Source: Spirogloea muscicola (taxonomy: Eukaryota; Streptophyta; Zygnematophyceae; Spirogloeales; Spirogloeaceae). Taken from it: a stretch of 64,000 nucleotides of DNA. Position 1 is the first letter of the stretch; each line of letters begins with the position of its first letter. A model generated the notes under the pieces. The model was given only the letters and a program-made list of their open reading frames with translations. It ran no database searches and was not told the DNA's origin. Location of the stretch: positions 34,650 through 98,649 of the forward strand of contig WELB01000264.1 of assembly GCA_009602725.1 (NCBI GenBank), in the 5' to 3' direction. The translations under genes were made by a program, and so were the position numbers. Positions 11,222 to 23,076 of the stretch are shown here, one piece after another.

Positions 11222-12200
11222 TCCATTGGCTCCGGGGCCTCCTCCCTCCCTGCCTCGTCGGTGTGGTGCAGTGCGAGCCCGCAACGCCAACGCCGCGGAG
11301 CTGGCTGCACACATGCTCCGGTGTGCGCACGGGGGCGAGAGGACCGGGTCCCACGACCTCCTGCAAGACGGCATGAATGCCGTATTCCTGGAGGCGGGCT
11401 ACCCAATGGCCGTGGAGAACTCGTTCGTCATGCCCATCCAGCTGGGCGCGGACGGGCAGCTCCATACACGGCGCGCCGACCTGGTCGCCATCCCGCCTGG
11501 AGGAGGACCCCTCATCACCGCAGATGTGGTGAGCTCCAACTCCGTCGACTCTGCCAAGCGCTTCGACAACAGGGCACTCAATCGGCATGGCAGCCTGTGG
11601 CAAGGAGCGCAAGCATGCCGATCACCCTGCTGGCAATGAGTTTGCAGCACTTGACGTGCACGGGGCCTTCGGCAGTCGCTGGCTGGAGCTTCTGCAGCAG
11701 CTTGCCCGGCAGGCCATAGACCGTCAGCTGGTCAGGCAAGGAACCGTCAGCTGGGTCGGCAAGGAAGGCTGCCCGGCTTCAACGCTGCCGGGTCGCTTGC
11801 CCAGATCTTCCGCATGCGGCTGTTGGTCTCTTTCCAGCGCTCCCTGGCTCACGCAGTCCATTTGCGAGCAGGCCGCTCTATGGCTGCTGCTTCTGGGTCT
11901 GGGCGGGGTGCCTCTTTCCTAGCTGCGAGGTACTCCGACTTGCTGCTGCTCACTCGTGCTTACTAAGCTTTCCATCCGCAGTAGTCTCGTGCATCGCTAT
12001 GTGCTTTCGGCGCCTTTAGGCTCTTCAGACCATGTCCGTTCTTTTTGGGCTGGCCTTTACCAGCCCCTACTTTCATTAGGAGAGCACTTATTTTCTGGGA
12101 GAGGCTTGTTTATTGATTTTTCTGGGCTGGCCGATCACATCCATCGCCCTCTACTGGATGGGGGGATAGTTTTCCGGCAGCTAGTCTGCCGGATTTGAGG
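11222..12200 (+). mobile_element. 5'-truncated RLE-type LINE copy D
   Basis: The open stretch 11226-11639 carries most of the restriction-like endonuclease. It has AAELAAHMLRC (His and last Cys of the CCHC cluster), RTGSHDLLQDG (the HD motif) and RADLVAIPPGGGPLITADVV (the PD...D-type catalytic part). A frame change then leads to the KERKHADHPAG block, HGAFGSRWLELLQQ, FNAAGSLAQIFRMRL and the C-terminal YSDLLLLTRAY with its stop near 11965. The 3' untranslated region follows with two hairpin tails (about 12040-12070 and 12118-12140). The reverse transcriptase is missing, so the copy could not move by itself. Confidence 0.85.
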
Positions 12201-12225
12201 CTCCTCACTCGTAACTACTGAGTGG

Positions 12226-12370
12226 TTCATCCTCCCCCCGTCCTGACATAGCTTCTTCAGGCCCCTTCGTAGCTGCTAAGCGTTTTTGGCCCCTTCGAAC
12301 CTTTCAATTCTTTTCGGGCTGGCTTTTCACGTGCTTGCCCCCATTGCGAGTGCCACTTGCTCTACTGGAA
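12226..12370 (+). mobile_element. LINE 3' untranslated region, 142-bp type
   Basis: It follows a degraded C-terminus (LLTRNY and stop near 12220). The unit starts TTCATCCTCC, contains CCCCTTCGAACC and a damaged hairpin, and ends GCGAGTGCCACTT. The same unit is found at 41456 and 60677, so it marks one LINE subfamily. Confidence 0.75.
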
Positions 12371-12640
12371 GAGTCTTCTTTTCGAGAGAGGCGCAGCCCT
12401 GCTGCTGCCTGCTGCTGCAGACCGCTGCCGCGCGGCTCGTTGCCCCGCTCGCGTGGAGAAGTTGGCCGTGTTGCCTGAGGCAAGGCTGCAGCGAGTGGCC
12501 ACGAGGTGGCGCCGCTGCCTAGTGGCGGCGTCACAGGGCAAATTTTTGCTGTGCTTGAGTGCTTCCTCGTGGCGGATTTTTGTACCTAGCTTCCCCAAGC
12601 TCTCAACCTAACAAAGACGCATTCAGCTCCTACCTGCGTG
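12371..12640. other. No gene recognised
   Basis: Moderately GC-rich sequence with short overlapping frames in both directions and no recognisable family. Confidence 0.4.
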
Positions 12641-13480
12641 TCAAGGGCCGAACGCTACACCAGCCCAGAAGATTGGACGAGGTCCGAAGGGGCCGGCTAG
12701 CTGCGGCTGGCAACGCTGGCCCCGCGACCCACGAATGCATGGACCAACAAGAAAATATACAAGGACTGGCTTGGCAGGCGTCCAGTAGTGATGTAGCAGA
12801 GTCAGAGTAGGCCCCTGGGCTACTAAAGCCAGCCCAGAAAGAATGGCAAGGCAATGGGGCAAGGTCGTTCAACAGCTATGGGTGTCATAGAGCCCCTTAC
12901 AATACAGGCCAGCAGCTTCACGAGCGAAGAGAGAGTGGTTGGGCTGAAGAGAGAATGCGGCTCCCGATATAAGTGGCTGTAATTGCCAGCCAGGCGCACA
13001 CCAGCCAGGCGGGTGCTCATAAGTCTACTAGCGGAGCCACACTCGAGGCAGACAGGGCCCTCTTAGTACCCCCGTATCAGCAATAGAAAGTCAAATGAGC
13101 TGAGGGGAAAGAGCAACCCCGCTGCGCAAGCCAGACGAAGCAGCTCTTCTGAACGGAGTGAGGGCTGTGAAGCGCCAGCCCACCATTGAAGAATTGCTTG
13201 AAGAAGGTCCAAAGATGCCAGAACATGTGGAGCTGCTTGCCGTATGAGGTGTCTCATCTTCAGGCATCTGTCAAGCCATTACTGCTGCGTTGCCATTCCA
13301 ACTATGTGAACTCTTCCAGTAGTGGGCGATGGCTGAAATTGGCCAGCCCAGGAGCAAGGTTCGCAGGGGCCAGACAAGCGCTGAAGCACACACCGACTCA
13401 AGTAGCCACTGGGTGCTCACTATCCCCTGTTGTGCTGCTGCAGGTCAGAGAAAGTAGTCTCCGAGTAGCGGGTCTACGAC
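12641..13480 (-). mobile_element. Run of minus-strand LINE tails and a dispersed repeat
   Basis: Hairpin tails in minus orientation lie near 12825-12860, 13168-13195 and 13325-13355. Repeat C (about 13010-13110; GCGGAGCCACA...CTTAGTACC...TGAGCTGAGGG) lies between them and is shared with 20.2-20.3, 38.65-38.76 and 61.08-61.13 kb. No coding part is attached. Confidence 0.55.
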
Positions 13481-13539
13481 GTCTGTTTGGCCCATCCCTC
13501 ATCCCTTTCTGACATTAGCGAGTACGAGCCTGTTGAGCT

Positions 13540-14640
13540 GCTGCGGGTGACGCATAGGTGGGGCTGAGGGGCTTTGGAGCAGCTCCAAACGGGACCTGGT
13601 CCGCAGTCTGCGACGGTTGTCGCAGACTCGGGAGTCGCCGGCGCCCTCGGGCGAAGCACCAGCCAACGGGGGTCCAGCCGGAGCAAAGGCAGGGGGGGTC
13701 AAGCGCCGCCCCCCTTCCACGATTCTTTCATATCAGCAGCCGCTTCTTCTTCCACGAAGCTTCGAGGCGGCCTTGGCGGGGCCACACCGCCAGGGCTCCG
13801 CGGCGCCCAGACGAGGAAGAAACAGACGAGAGCACCCCACGCGGCTCCCATTTGCTTCCCACCTTCTGAGCGGGCCTCTCACGGCCATCGCCTTGCAGGG
13901 GAAGAGCTGCTCCTGCTTCCCAGCAGTTCTTTGGGCTTGGCCTCCATCCCAATCCATGCGCACCGCGCGCCTTTCTGTTTCCCAGCAACCCCCCGATGTG
14001 CATTTGACTCCGCAGCACAGCCCGAGGTCCCCACTGAGGCCCGCCGCCGTTGCCAGCGCCGCGAGGCCGCCCCCGCGCCAGCCCAAGGAAGAGAGCCCGG
14101 CTGGGAGCCCCCACACTGACTGGCCTTCACTGCCCACGTCCGGCGACGGCCTCGACGCCGCCGCCGCCATTGCCGCCGCCGGAGCCAGTGAGGCCTGGCG
14201 GCACTCGGCGGACCGCCAACGGCGAAGGTGGGAGTCCGGCTTTCCGCAGCCTCGGCCAGTGCTGAAGCTACGGCGGGGTCGAGAGGAGGCTCCGAGGCTC
14301 ACGACCTTGTGGCTTCAGGCTTTGCCACAGTGCTCCGCAGTCTCGACTTGGAGCTCCTTTAGCTCGATTCAGGTCTGGCCTTGCTCCTGGACAGTCGCTC
14401 AAGCCGTCCAGCTTGCCCCTCCCCTTCACCTGGCTGGCTTTCACAGCCGCTCTTTTCATGTCAGCAGCCGCGTTCTTCCCTTCCGTTCCCACAGCTTGAC
14501 TCTCTATCACATCAGCAGCCTGTCGATGGACCCTGCAGAGCGGGGACGAGTGAATATTGAGATGGCCACGGATGCTGCAAACCTCTGCACAGTAGCATCT
14601 GCTGAGTTATTTGAAGAGACTCTGATTGACTGACTGACAT
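13540..14640 (+). promoter_or_regulatory. GC-rich block upstream of NAC-1, candidate promoter/5' region
   Basis: A GC-rich island (to about 14330) lies about 0.9-1.6 kb before the NAC-1 start codon. Comparable GC-rich blocks lie upstream of NAC-2 (26.3-27.1 kb), NAC-3 (31.5-31.8 kb) and NAC-4 (41.85-42.0 kb). A 338-codon frame (13617-14633) crosses the island, but three frames are open here and its first two thirds look compositional. Its last part, in ordinary sequence, reads MDPAERGRVNIEMATDAANL and ELFEETLID. A LINE tail hairpin lies at about 14436-14458. The promoter role is inferred from position only. Confidence 0.35.
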
Positions 14641-15213
14641 TCTGTGATCTTGCTTGACGTCTCCAACCTTGTCTGCTGACCGTCAAGTGACAACATTTGA
14701 ATGCTGTGGGCCATCACACTATGCGGTGAGACTTACCACGTCAACAAGAGCCCAAGTCCTTGGTGACTGTGAGCCAATGCCCACCACTGTGCTCACCCTG
14801 TAGCCCAGTCAACAATGGCTTCTGAGGGGAATCTGACACACAATGTACACATGGTAGTATGCTCACCCTGGGCCAAGCAGTGATCTATAGGGGAAGCACA
14901 CTGTGCCCATTGTGCTTTGTGCTCGCATTTGAAACAACGCTAATGGGCTGGCCTGCAAGCACTTGTTTATCCAGGACTATGTACTTGAGGGCTGACCTTA
15001 CTATCGCATGTCTAATCTTCTCTCTTCTGCAACCAACAATGGATTGATGTGGCTCTACACATTGTCAAGTACCATGTGGCATCACACTATACGAGTACAT
15101 CTTTGGAGAGAAGCGGGATTCGCCAGGAGTCTGACTCCAAACATACTAGCCCTGAGTGTGTTTTCCTTCTGCATCCCTTCTGCTTTTCCAGGTGTGGTCA
15201 ATGAGAGTTGGCG
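14641..15213. other. No gene recognised; 5' flank of NAC-1
   Basis: Only short frames are seen. The stretch lies between the GC-rich block and the NAC-1 start codon and may include 5' untranslated exon or intron. Confidence 0.4.
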
Positions 15214-18027
15214 ATGACCGACCAGGCGGATGTTTGCCAAATCTGCAAAGAGCTGCAATCATCCCACCCACTCTTTCAAGGCCAACGCGTTCCAGGCCTT
15301 CAGCTTGTATTCAGCGATGCACAGCTGCTTGAGTACCTGGCTGATAGCCCAAGCATTCACCACAGAGGATCTGTCCTTTCGCTGCTCATCCCCTTTAAGA
15401 ATGTCTACAAGTGCCCCCCTTGGCTGCTGCCAGGTCTTGGTGACACATGACTACAGATACTGTCTGTTGCTAATTGCAAGGCTACACTCGCTGCTCACAA
15501 CTGCGTGGCAGCATGTAGTCCTAGGCATTGCTCTTTCTACCACAACACATTTGCTTGTGCAAAGGCAATACTTATGCAACAAACTGCTTCTCCCTATCTC
15601 AGGCCCATTGTCCCCGACTAGCCCAAAATTTCTAAGATCTCACTGCTTTTCAGTGTGAGCAGTAATCCAGTTTCCCTGTTTCTACCCTCAAGCAAATTAT
15701 TTGGCTGTGGAATGTGCAGCCAAAGACTGTCGAGGGGATCATCCCTTTTACTACTTCAGCCCTTCTCCAACCTCAAAGTGGCACAACAGCAGCGGGCGAG
15801 CAAATGACTCAGATCGCTCTGCAGGAGGTGGTCGCTGGAAAAACACGGGAGGAACACCAGCTAAGGTGCAGTCTGCTGGAGTGACAGGCACAAGAAGAAC
15901 CTACAAGTACTTGTTGGAAGGGCTTTTGGTGGAAGGGCTTGCCCAGAGTGATCACTCGATGCATGCATGGATGGCATATGACTGGACGATGTATGAGTAT
16001 GAGTTGACGAGCAAATACATGCAGGGAAGGCAATCAGCATCACATGGTGTATGTACCGTCCCATCCCATGCTTGATCCTCATGCTAAAAGTTTGTGCAAA
16101 ACAGGAGCTCATGTTGTGGTTGCATAGATGCATCACTCCTGTGCTTGCATTCTCCTTGAGCCACTGGCTCATCCTTCTCCACACAGAGCCCTCGTGCCCA
16201 CGGACATACATATCGATTGCTAATTCTTTACCTCGACTTTGTAAAAATGAGGCTCAGGAATGACAAATTTTGCATTGTGGACCCAGTGAGCACTGTGCTT
16301 GCATTATCATTACTGCTAGTGCTACATGGTTATACTGTCTCCACAGTCAGAGCCTTACTGGGTGAAGCCCTGTTGGCGAATCACAGGCTGACGTTATCCT
16401 GTACAAATTATGTGCAAAGAAAGTCCAGCCTTCCCTGGACAAGTGGCAGGCAAGGTCTACTAATGACCGCGCGCTTGGGTCGATTTCGACGTCTTCAAAG
16501 CACCTGGCCAAAGCACAGGGCGAAGATCGTGTATCAGGCAAAAGGGGACCAGATGGAAAGTGGAAGGGCAGACCGTTGCAAGCCTACTCAGATGCACAGC
16601 GAGCCTACTCAGATGCACAGCGAGCCTACTCAGATGCACAGCGAGCCAACTATAATGCGTGGGCTGAAAGTTGCCTGCTAGATGAAGAAATGCCTGAATA
16701 TCAGTACCTGGACTTGGTAAGCCATGTACTTCACATTCCAGCTGAAGAGCTCTGCAAGTGTTTTGATTGTCGTCTCATTGTCAGCATGCTTTGCACAGTA
16801 CTTTTCCTTTCAGCACTCTACCTACTAACGAACGACTAGCTGACCATCTGTAGTTGCGGGCGCCAGATGTGCATTACAGCGCTTGCTGAAATACCAAGGC
16901 CTTGATCTCATCAAGTACATGAATAGAGTGTTAACTTATCAGAGCAAGTGTAGGAGCTATATGTGGACTTACATCCAAAGATTAATACCTGGATTTGAAA
17001 GGTCTTACCTGAAATCCTATATGGCTTGTAATCAGCAGGGACGAGAAGCCTCGCCTCCAACTAAATCTCAAACGACACCAATCGGTGTCAGTAGAGAAGA
17101 GGAAGTCAAAGAGGGAGCAGCAAACAATACTCATCATACATGGCCAACTGCATCCACTGCTAGCTTTAGCACAGAGGTCAGAACCTTGCCCCGTGAACTC
17201 CGTCCATTGAGACTGCCATATTGTTCAGACTTTGACATGAGCTTGTTGTTGTTGAATTTGCCTTTTGATTAAGTCACGAGCCACCTCTGGGCTTCTAGTC
17301 AAAACGTTGTTGACATCTAAGAAGGAGGTGCTGTCTAGGACAGACATTCCAAGGTCTTGCTGTGTGTCACCCTTTGCAGTGTGTGTCAGAACCACTGCAT
17401 GACACAGAATAGATTTGCAAGTTGCTGCTAGCAAGTCAGCAGCAGAGCACGCATGCAGCTCCTGCTCTTTGTACATGCTAAGAGCATTCTGCACCATATG
17501 TCATGCTTTTTGATGGTACGTCATGTGACTTCTGGAACACTTGCCAGGAGCAAAGCATTCGGGAGGACCTTGCAGCCAGATTACTTGAAATGACTCCTGG
17601 TGTCAAGTTTGCACCTCAGGTAGACCTGAAATGATTGCAGCATAAGCAGCATGCTTTTGACAGCATAAGGTGTATCATGTCATATCAAACGCATTGTCTA
17701 CTACACTATTTGCCCCGCAGTTTGCAATCTTGACCAAGCTGATCGAGGCTCAAAAGCAAGTGTGCACTCTGGATGTGCACAATAAAATGTAGCAGAAGGA
17801 GCATAAGCTTACCCACTTGTGACTTGCAAGCTCAAGTAAAAGTCAACACGCAGATCGACACTGATCTGCTACTAAATCTGGAGATAGTTGTCAATATTTT
17901 GCAGGATGCAAGCAGAGATCTTGAAGAAGGTGGTGAAATGGACGTTGGTGGTGAAGAGTATGGCAATGAAGAGTGGGATGCCAACTTATCAACTGCATAT
18001 TTCGACCTTGACCAATATTTGGCCTGA
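15214..18027 (+). CDS. NAC-1: NAC-domain transcription factor, five exons
   Basis: Predicted exons are 15214-15433, 15720-16048, 16387-16716, 16880-17176 and 17854-18027. All introns are GT-AG and the exons sum to 450 codons including the stop. Residues 8-11 form a CxxC motif. Subdomain A/B shows FSDAQLLEYLADS and IPFKNVYKCPPWLLP. Subdomain C shows HPFYYFSP (about 81-88) and RWKNTGG. Subdomain D shows DWTMYEYELTS (from about 161). Exon 3 starts ADVILYKLCAKK, which fits the end of subdomain E, and then has a basic stretch and three 7-residue repeats. The last exon is acidic and ends FDLDQYLA, as in an activation domain. NAC proteins bind DNA as dimers and act in the nucleus. The first two exons are firm; the last two joins, with weak donor GTCAGA, are less sure. 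The CxxC and weakly conserved A subdomain are unusual for the family. Confidence 0.8.
16582..16644 (+). repeat. Three exact 21-bp repeats inside NAC-1 exon 3
   Basis: The unit GCCTACTCAGATGCACAGCG plus A occurs three times without change and encodes AYSDAQR each time. It keeps frame, so copy number could vary without breaking the protein. It lies in the linker after the DNA-binding domain. Confidence 0.95.
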
Positions 18028-18469
18028 TGGGCCAGATTACACATCAGAGCTACAAGCTCCTTGAAGTGTACTTCTTCTTTCCATGACAGCTCGTAGGCAG
18101 CCTGCTGGGTTGATTACAACAAGAAAGAGTGTTGAGCTTTTCGAAGTCAGGCAATGAAAGCACAAACATGTACATATCGTGCCAAGAGGCAAGTCATCAC
18201 TTGGCACTTGCTCATGTTGCTGCTTCTTTTAGCAGTACTTCCCAGTAACATCTACATCCTAATCTCTCAACCCTTATTTTCGAACTTAGATGAGGTTCCG
18301 GCACTGGCATACATGGCGGTCTGCTGTGCTGTCCTGGTCCTGTCCTGTCCTGGTCTGCTGTCTGCTTTTTATCAGTGTACAGGTTAAGCAAATCATATCT
18401 TCCTGTAAGACAGACAGATCTTATAATCGAACATCTTCATACACTGGAGTTTGGGATTAAGTGCTTTGT
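18028..18469. other. 3' flank of NAC-1, nothing recognised
   Basis: No open frame or repeat of note. Untranslated 3' sequence of NAC-1 would lie here. Confidence 0.4.
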
Positions 18470-18625
18470 ATTTCCATCTGAATCCTTTGAACTGCTTTCT
18501 GTTTTGCTGCAGCACTCCCTGGCTTGCGCATTGCATCTGCATGCTGGTTGTCCCCTGGCTGCTGCCTCAGGCTATGGGCGAGGTGACTCCCCATTCTGTG
18601 GCTGCTGATGATAGATTACTGGATG
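18470..18625 (+). mobile_element. Isolated LINE C-terminal fragment
   Basis: It encodes LQHSLACALHLHAGCPLAAASGYGRGDS, the family's C-terminal block (compare LQRSLAFAVHLRAGRALAAAS), ending at a stop. No hairpin tail follows directly, so both ends are lost. Confidence 0.65.
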
Positions 18626-19475
18626 GCCATCCTTAGTGGTCACTTGCGCTACTGAGTAGGTACAGTTTCCGGTGGACATTGTTCGGTCTTTCGGGGGGGG
18701 ATACTTTTCGCAGCTCCACGAAGAGCTGCTTCTTCAGCATTGCAATTTGTACACACATGTAAAATATGCTTGTGTAGTGTGCTGGCTTTGTGCACTGCTG
18801 TTGAATGGACTGTATGAGCACAATCTTGAGGAATATGGTCATACAAGCCAGCTTGTTCTACGAGCTGCTAGTGTCAACAATTGCTACAACAGAGCCACTC
18901 CTTGACATGGTCAGGTTGCCATTGGTGTCAGTGACCACTCACCATGCCCTCGTCCCCATGGCTTTGCGACTCATGTGTTTATGCACGTCAGGCCTGTGCA
19001 GCGATGGTGATAAGGAGCAGTATACAGCCGGGACTGGATTTATCTTGCAGGATGATATGGATGAAACAAAAGCAGCAGTTGGCTGATGGGGTATCAGGTA
19101 TGGAGGGCCAGGGTGGCACTGAATGTTCCTGCGATGAAGCGATCGGGAACAGAGAGGGCAGTGGAAAAGCAGCTAAAATCAAGAGACAGAAATGGGGCTG
19201 AGCGGTAGACAGTGGCTCATCAACCAGCTACACGATTTTAGCGACCTCTGGCTTCAAATGATGGCCGCCACAGGGCTTCCGGATTAAAATCAAGCCCAAG
19301 GCACCTCATAGCGCAACTCGCTCAACAGAAATCGGGGACTCTCTCGCTATGCCAACAGTCCGGCCTGCTGCTTTGAAGGAAATTATGCTACTCTTACGAG
19401 AGGGCGGTGTGTAAATGGCAGAGCCCACAAATAAGTAACAAGAAGCCCCACCGATTTACAGATGAAAAGGTCCTC
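18626..19475. other. No gene recognised
   Basis: Short frames only, on both strands. The longest (18805-19086 +, 93 codons) resembles nothing I know. Confidence 0.4.
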
Positions 19476-20630
19476 CAGAACGGGGCTATGGCTGTGAAAG
19501 GCCAGCCCGAAAAGTATTGGACAAGGTCCGAAGGGGGCAGAAAGCGCAAAGCCACACATCAATGTAGTGGCTACAACTAATGGGTGCTCATTTTGAACAA
19601 ACAAAGCAACCAGCAGCTGAAGTGGCTGAAAGCATCCAGCAGGCCAAGTGGCTGTTAGCGAGAGCCCTTGACAAGGTGTAAGTGGAGGTAAGCCTCTCGA
19701 GACAAAGGCTCGTCTTATACTATTACGGCGCTGTGCGAAAGGGCAGCCCGATAGAGCCTACAAGGTCTGAAGTGGTAGCCTCAACACCAAAGGATACACT
19801 AATTAAGGCCTCCAGCCCTTGCCACGTTGCCTGAGCTTGGAGGGCACCTCGTTCGTGCCTCCAGATTGCATCAGCAGGCCTTTCTCTTGAGAAGTCGCTG
19901 TCGCTTGACCATCCGCCATCGTCCCCTTGTCCTTGGGATTTGCGGCTCGCTCAAGCTTGCTTGGAAGACGGAGCCTCCTCAACAGGCGAGCGGACCTGGT
20001 TCTGCCGACGGGGTTGTTGCTGGTTCTTCAAACACGCAGTGGGATGAGAAGTGACTCATTCAGATATAGGTGGGGGCGATGGCTTTGAAAGGCCAGCTCG
20101 ACAGAGGGTACTTGACCAAGTGCAGTATTGGGCTGTGAAAGAAGTCAAGAAGCAGTGGGGGGGCGACGGTGTGAAACAAACGCGGCTGTTAATGAAAAGA
20201 GCGACTGTAGAAGCCAGCCAGGTGCATACAGAGGGTGTTCATATCAGACCAGCGGAGCCACAGGCTATGCAGTCAGAGCGCTCTTAGTACCCTCGTGTCA
20301 TTTCTATAGGACGTCAAAGAAGTGAGGGAAAATGGAGTGTGTATTAGGTGATGAAGGGCCTGTGTGGCCTAGTACACTGAGGGGAGGAAGAGCAACCCCG
20401 CTGCGCAAGCCAAAGGCCTGAAAGAAGAAGCTGAGAAAGGTGTGACAGGTTAGAAAGAAGGATGTAGCTACTTGCCATCGCCTTGCTTTGGAGCCGTTGG
20501 GCGACGTGGGGGGCTCGCTGCGCGAGTTGCATTGGTAGCATCAAGTAATTAAGCTCATCCACAGGCGGCGAGGGCTGTGAAAGGCCAGCCCAAAGAGAAT
20601 GGACAATGTCCGAAGGGGCTAAGCCACAAG
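19476..20630 (-). mobile_element. Cluster of minus-strand LINE tails and repeat C
   Basis: Hairpin tails lie at about 19486-19545 (well preserved, with GGACAAGGTCCGAAGGGGGC), 19730-19780, 20075-20105 and 20568-20625 (well preserved). Repeat C lies at about 20205-20310, followed near 20365 by AGGGCCTGTGTGGCC, the end-of-element motif also seen at 28.1 and 29.6 kb. Between 19800 and 20040 there is ordinary sequence with a short open frame and no match. Confidence 0.6.
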
Positions 20631-22120
20631 AGCTCGCTAGTGGCTGGCGGCTTGAGTTCCGAGGACACTGGGTTTGTCAGCTTGTCTTGCGAGTGGTTCC
20701 TATGTGCTCATTATTGTGGAGCAATGCATTGACTGAACAGACTCCGTCGCTTGAGTTGGGCCTGAGAGTTCCGGTCGCTGGTAGCGCCCGAGCAGCGAGT
20801 GTGGAGTTTGTTCATTCTTGTTTATCAATGTCAGCTGGCTCTTGACCGCCAATACCTTTGGAGCCCATCCTCCAACTTCTACAAGGATTCATGGTTGCCA
20901 CCCTGTTCCCGCTTTTTGCACTGGCTTTTGCTTGAAGAATGTATTGGCTTGAATGGCCACCGTTTCCTTTCAAGGGAACCAAACACTTTCCCCTTTCAGA
21001 CTGGTAGCTTTGTCAACTGAGCGAAGTGTTTGCTCAGTCCTGGTCAAAATTGTTGGACGCGATAAGATGGTGAATCGGCGGGTCGGGTTGGAGTGACCAT
21101 CTGACTCAGCCTGTCGGGCCAGGGGAGCCTCTGTAGAAGGGAAGCCCCGGCACATCGGTCTCATTTGGGGCGCTCGCGCTGCTCTGTGCGCTCTAAGTAT
21201 GGCTGTCACCCACCAAGGGTGCGGCTCAGTGTGCGGGCAGGCAGAGCCTGTGATGTCTGTGTGACAGTGTGCTGTCTCCAATCTCTGCGTGAGGTCGATC
21301 TGCGTGAGAGCGGAGCCTCAGCTGTCTGTGTGACAGTTTTACTGATCTGTGTGAGTCGGAATCTGTGTGCCATCATGAGGGAATCTGCGTCTGAACCTCC
21401 GAGATGAGGGCGGTCTGCTGGTCCTTTGGAGAAAGGGAAACCTCCAGTGGAGGACTGTGATTGGGCAAGAGAAGGAGCGGAGGCGGTGGACCACAACAGA
21501 CGTGACAGAGAACGAGTCCCACACAGCTCATGCCTAACGACCTCCAATTCTTTGGATGATCCACTAGTGGCTGGTCTGGCACCTGGAAGGTAGTCTCAAA
21601 TTTCAAAATTTCAAATGTTTCCACGCGTCATATATTGCCAAAACATCCTGTATTGCATTATCCCCGTGCTCTTGACCGCCTCCTGCAGAACTTATGGTGA
21701 CTGATGCAGCGAATGCCTTCAAGTATTCCTGCTCCTGCAAGTCGTGGAGATTCACATTCACAATTGGTGGCCACAATCAGTATCAACTTGATCCACTGTG
21801 ACTGTCACTTGAGGTTGTAATTGCAACACAGTGTCTCCTTCTGTGAAGTATGTGAATTACTTTGTATTTAAGTTACAGCAACTAATTGTGGCTCGATCAC
21901 GCCTGTAAGCTGCTGGCTAACACACAGCAGCAGACGGTGTGTACAGGCACTTTCGATGACTTTGTGGGCAAAGAAGTATGACACTTATGCTTCACGCGTT
22001 CTTGAGATCACCTGAGGTGCAATGTTGCCATCACGACCCATATTACCAGTGATGCTTTGAGGATCCTCCTGCATGTATTCCTCCTGGCCAGTCGTACCGA
22101 GATTGTTAATGCTGAAGGCT
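20631..22120. other. No gene recognised
   Basis: Frames are short and conflicting. Around 21235-21370 a CTGTGTGACAGT motif recurs in a loose GTG-rich repeat. Nothing here resembles the neighbouring NAC genes or LINEs. Confidence 0.4.
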
Positions 22121-22360
22121 TATTACGGAAAGCCGGCATATATCTTCACAAACAGCAGAAGCTGCAGGCATGCTCTGCTTGCTAAATTTGCTAGTGAAGT
22201 TTCGCTATTACATATTCTACCAATTCCACCTCGCCGCCATGGTTGACAGTGATGGCCCTTTCGGACCTCTGCTGACCCCACATTGTCGCTACTGCTGGCG
22301 GCAACGGTCCCTCCGGACCCCTGTGGACACAAGCAATTGCCAGCCGCTAGGACCGAGGAC

Positions 22361-22885
22361 TCACCCACGATGCAGGCTTCGTTGCGAGTGGCATAACCGG
22401 CTGCACGCGTGTAGGAGTTGTTGCACACGCGCCACACATCCCGCTTCCGCAGCACCTCCTTGCCTGCCATTGGCGCACACATGCAGTGGCCTGGACACAG
22501 ACTGCTGAGAATGACCAGAGACCGTTTGTGCCAAACAGCATTCCGCCATCAATGTCTGTGCTGTACCATCAGAAGCCCACAGCTGCCTCGACATTTTAGG
22601 TGAAGAGGCGGAGTTATTTAAAATAGCTAATAGAGAAATACAACATGCACGCAAGTGCCAAGGATTGTGGGGCAATGCCCCAACCTCTGTTGCAAGGCTG
22701 TTGAAGCTAGCGGGAGATGTCGGTGGGCTGCACCATATACGTATTGCGCTATCGTTGACATTCTCTTCTTCGTTGACAGCAGTTAGTGCCATCTGAGGTA
22801 TCTTCGAAGACGAGGCAAGCTGGCCCTGCTCAAAGCCAGCCATATCGGGGTATTCGGTGTAAGGACATCCATCTTCAAGAGCCAC
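22361..22885 (-). CDS. Possible C-terminal exon of NAC-2
   Basis: An open frame of up to 174 codons downstream of the last firm NAC-2 exon contains DGCPYTEYPDMAGFEQGQLA and an acidic run VNEEENVNDSA. NAC proteins commonly end in acidic or Gln/Ser-rich activation regions, and NAC-1 and NAC-4 also have acidic late exons. I could not find an acceptor that joins it in frame, so membership of NAC-2 is uncertain. Confidence 0.35.
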   Translation of the reverse strand: MALEDGCPYTEYPDMAGFEQGQLASSSKIPQMALTAVNEEENVNDSAIRIWCSPPTSPASFNSLATEVGALPHNPWHLRACCISLLAILNNSASSPKMSRQLWASDGTAQTLMAECCLAQTVSGHSQQSVSRPLHVCANGRQGGAAEAGCVARVQQLLHACSRLCHSQRSLHRG

Positions 22886-23076
22886 AAATGCACATCATTG
22901 CCCGCAGCTCCAGATGGGTATCCTCAGCTACTTTTCATACAGATGGCAGAAGGGCCGTAAAGCATAAGGACACTGCTGAATATGCTAACGCTTGAATCAA
23001 CACAAGCAACACCAACAGCAGCAACAACAAATTGCAGAGCTCTTCAGCTACCCTGAGCATGGAGTACATGGCTCAC

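Noticed and set aside
13617-14633. 338-codon frame as an intact gene
   Set aside because: Most of it lies in a GC-rich island with three frames open; only the last 40 codons look protein-like.
14520-14633. Histone-fold (NF-YC-like) N-terminus in the MDPAERGRVNIEMATDAANL stretch
   Set aside because: Similarity is limited to a few hydrophobic positions and the frame stops before a second helix.
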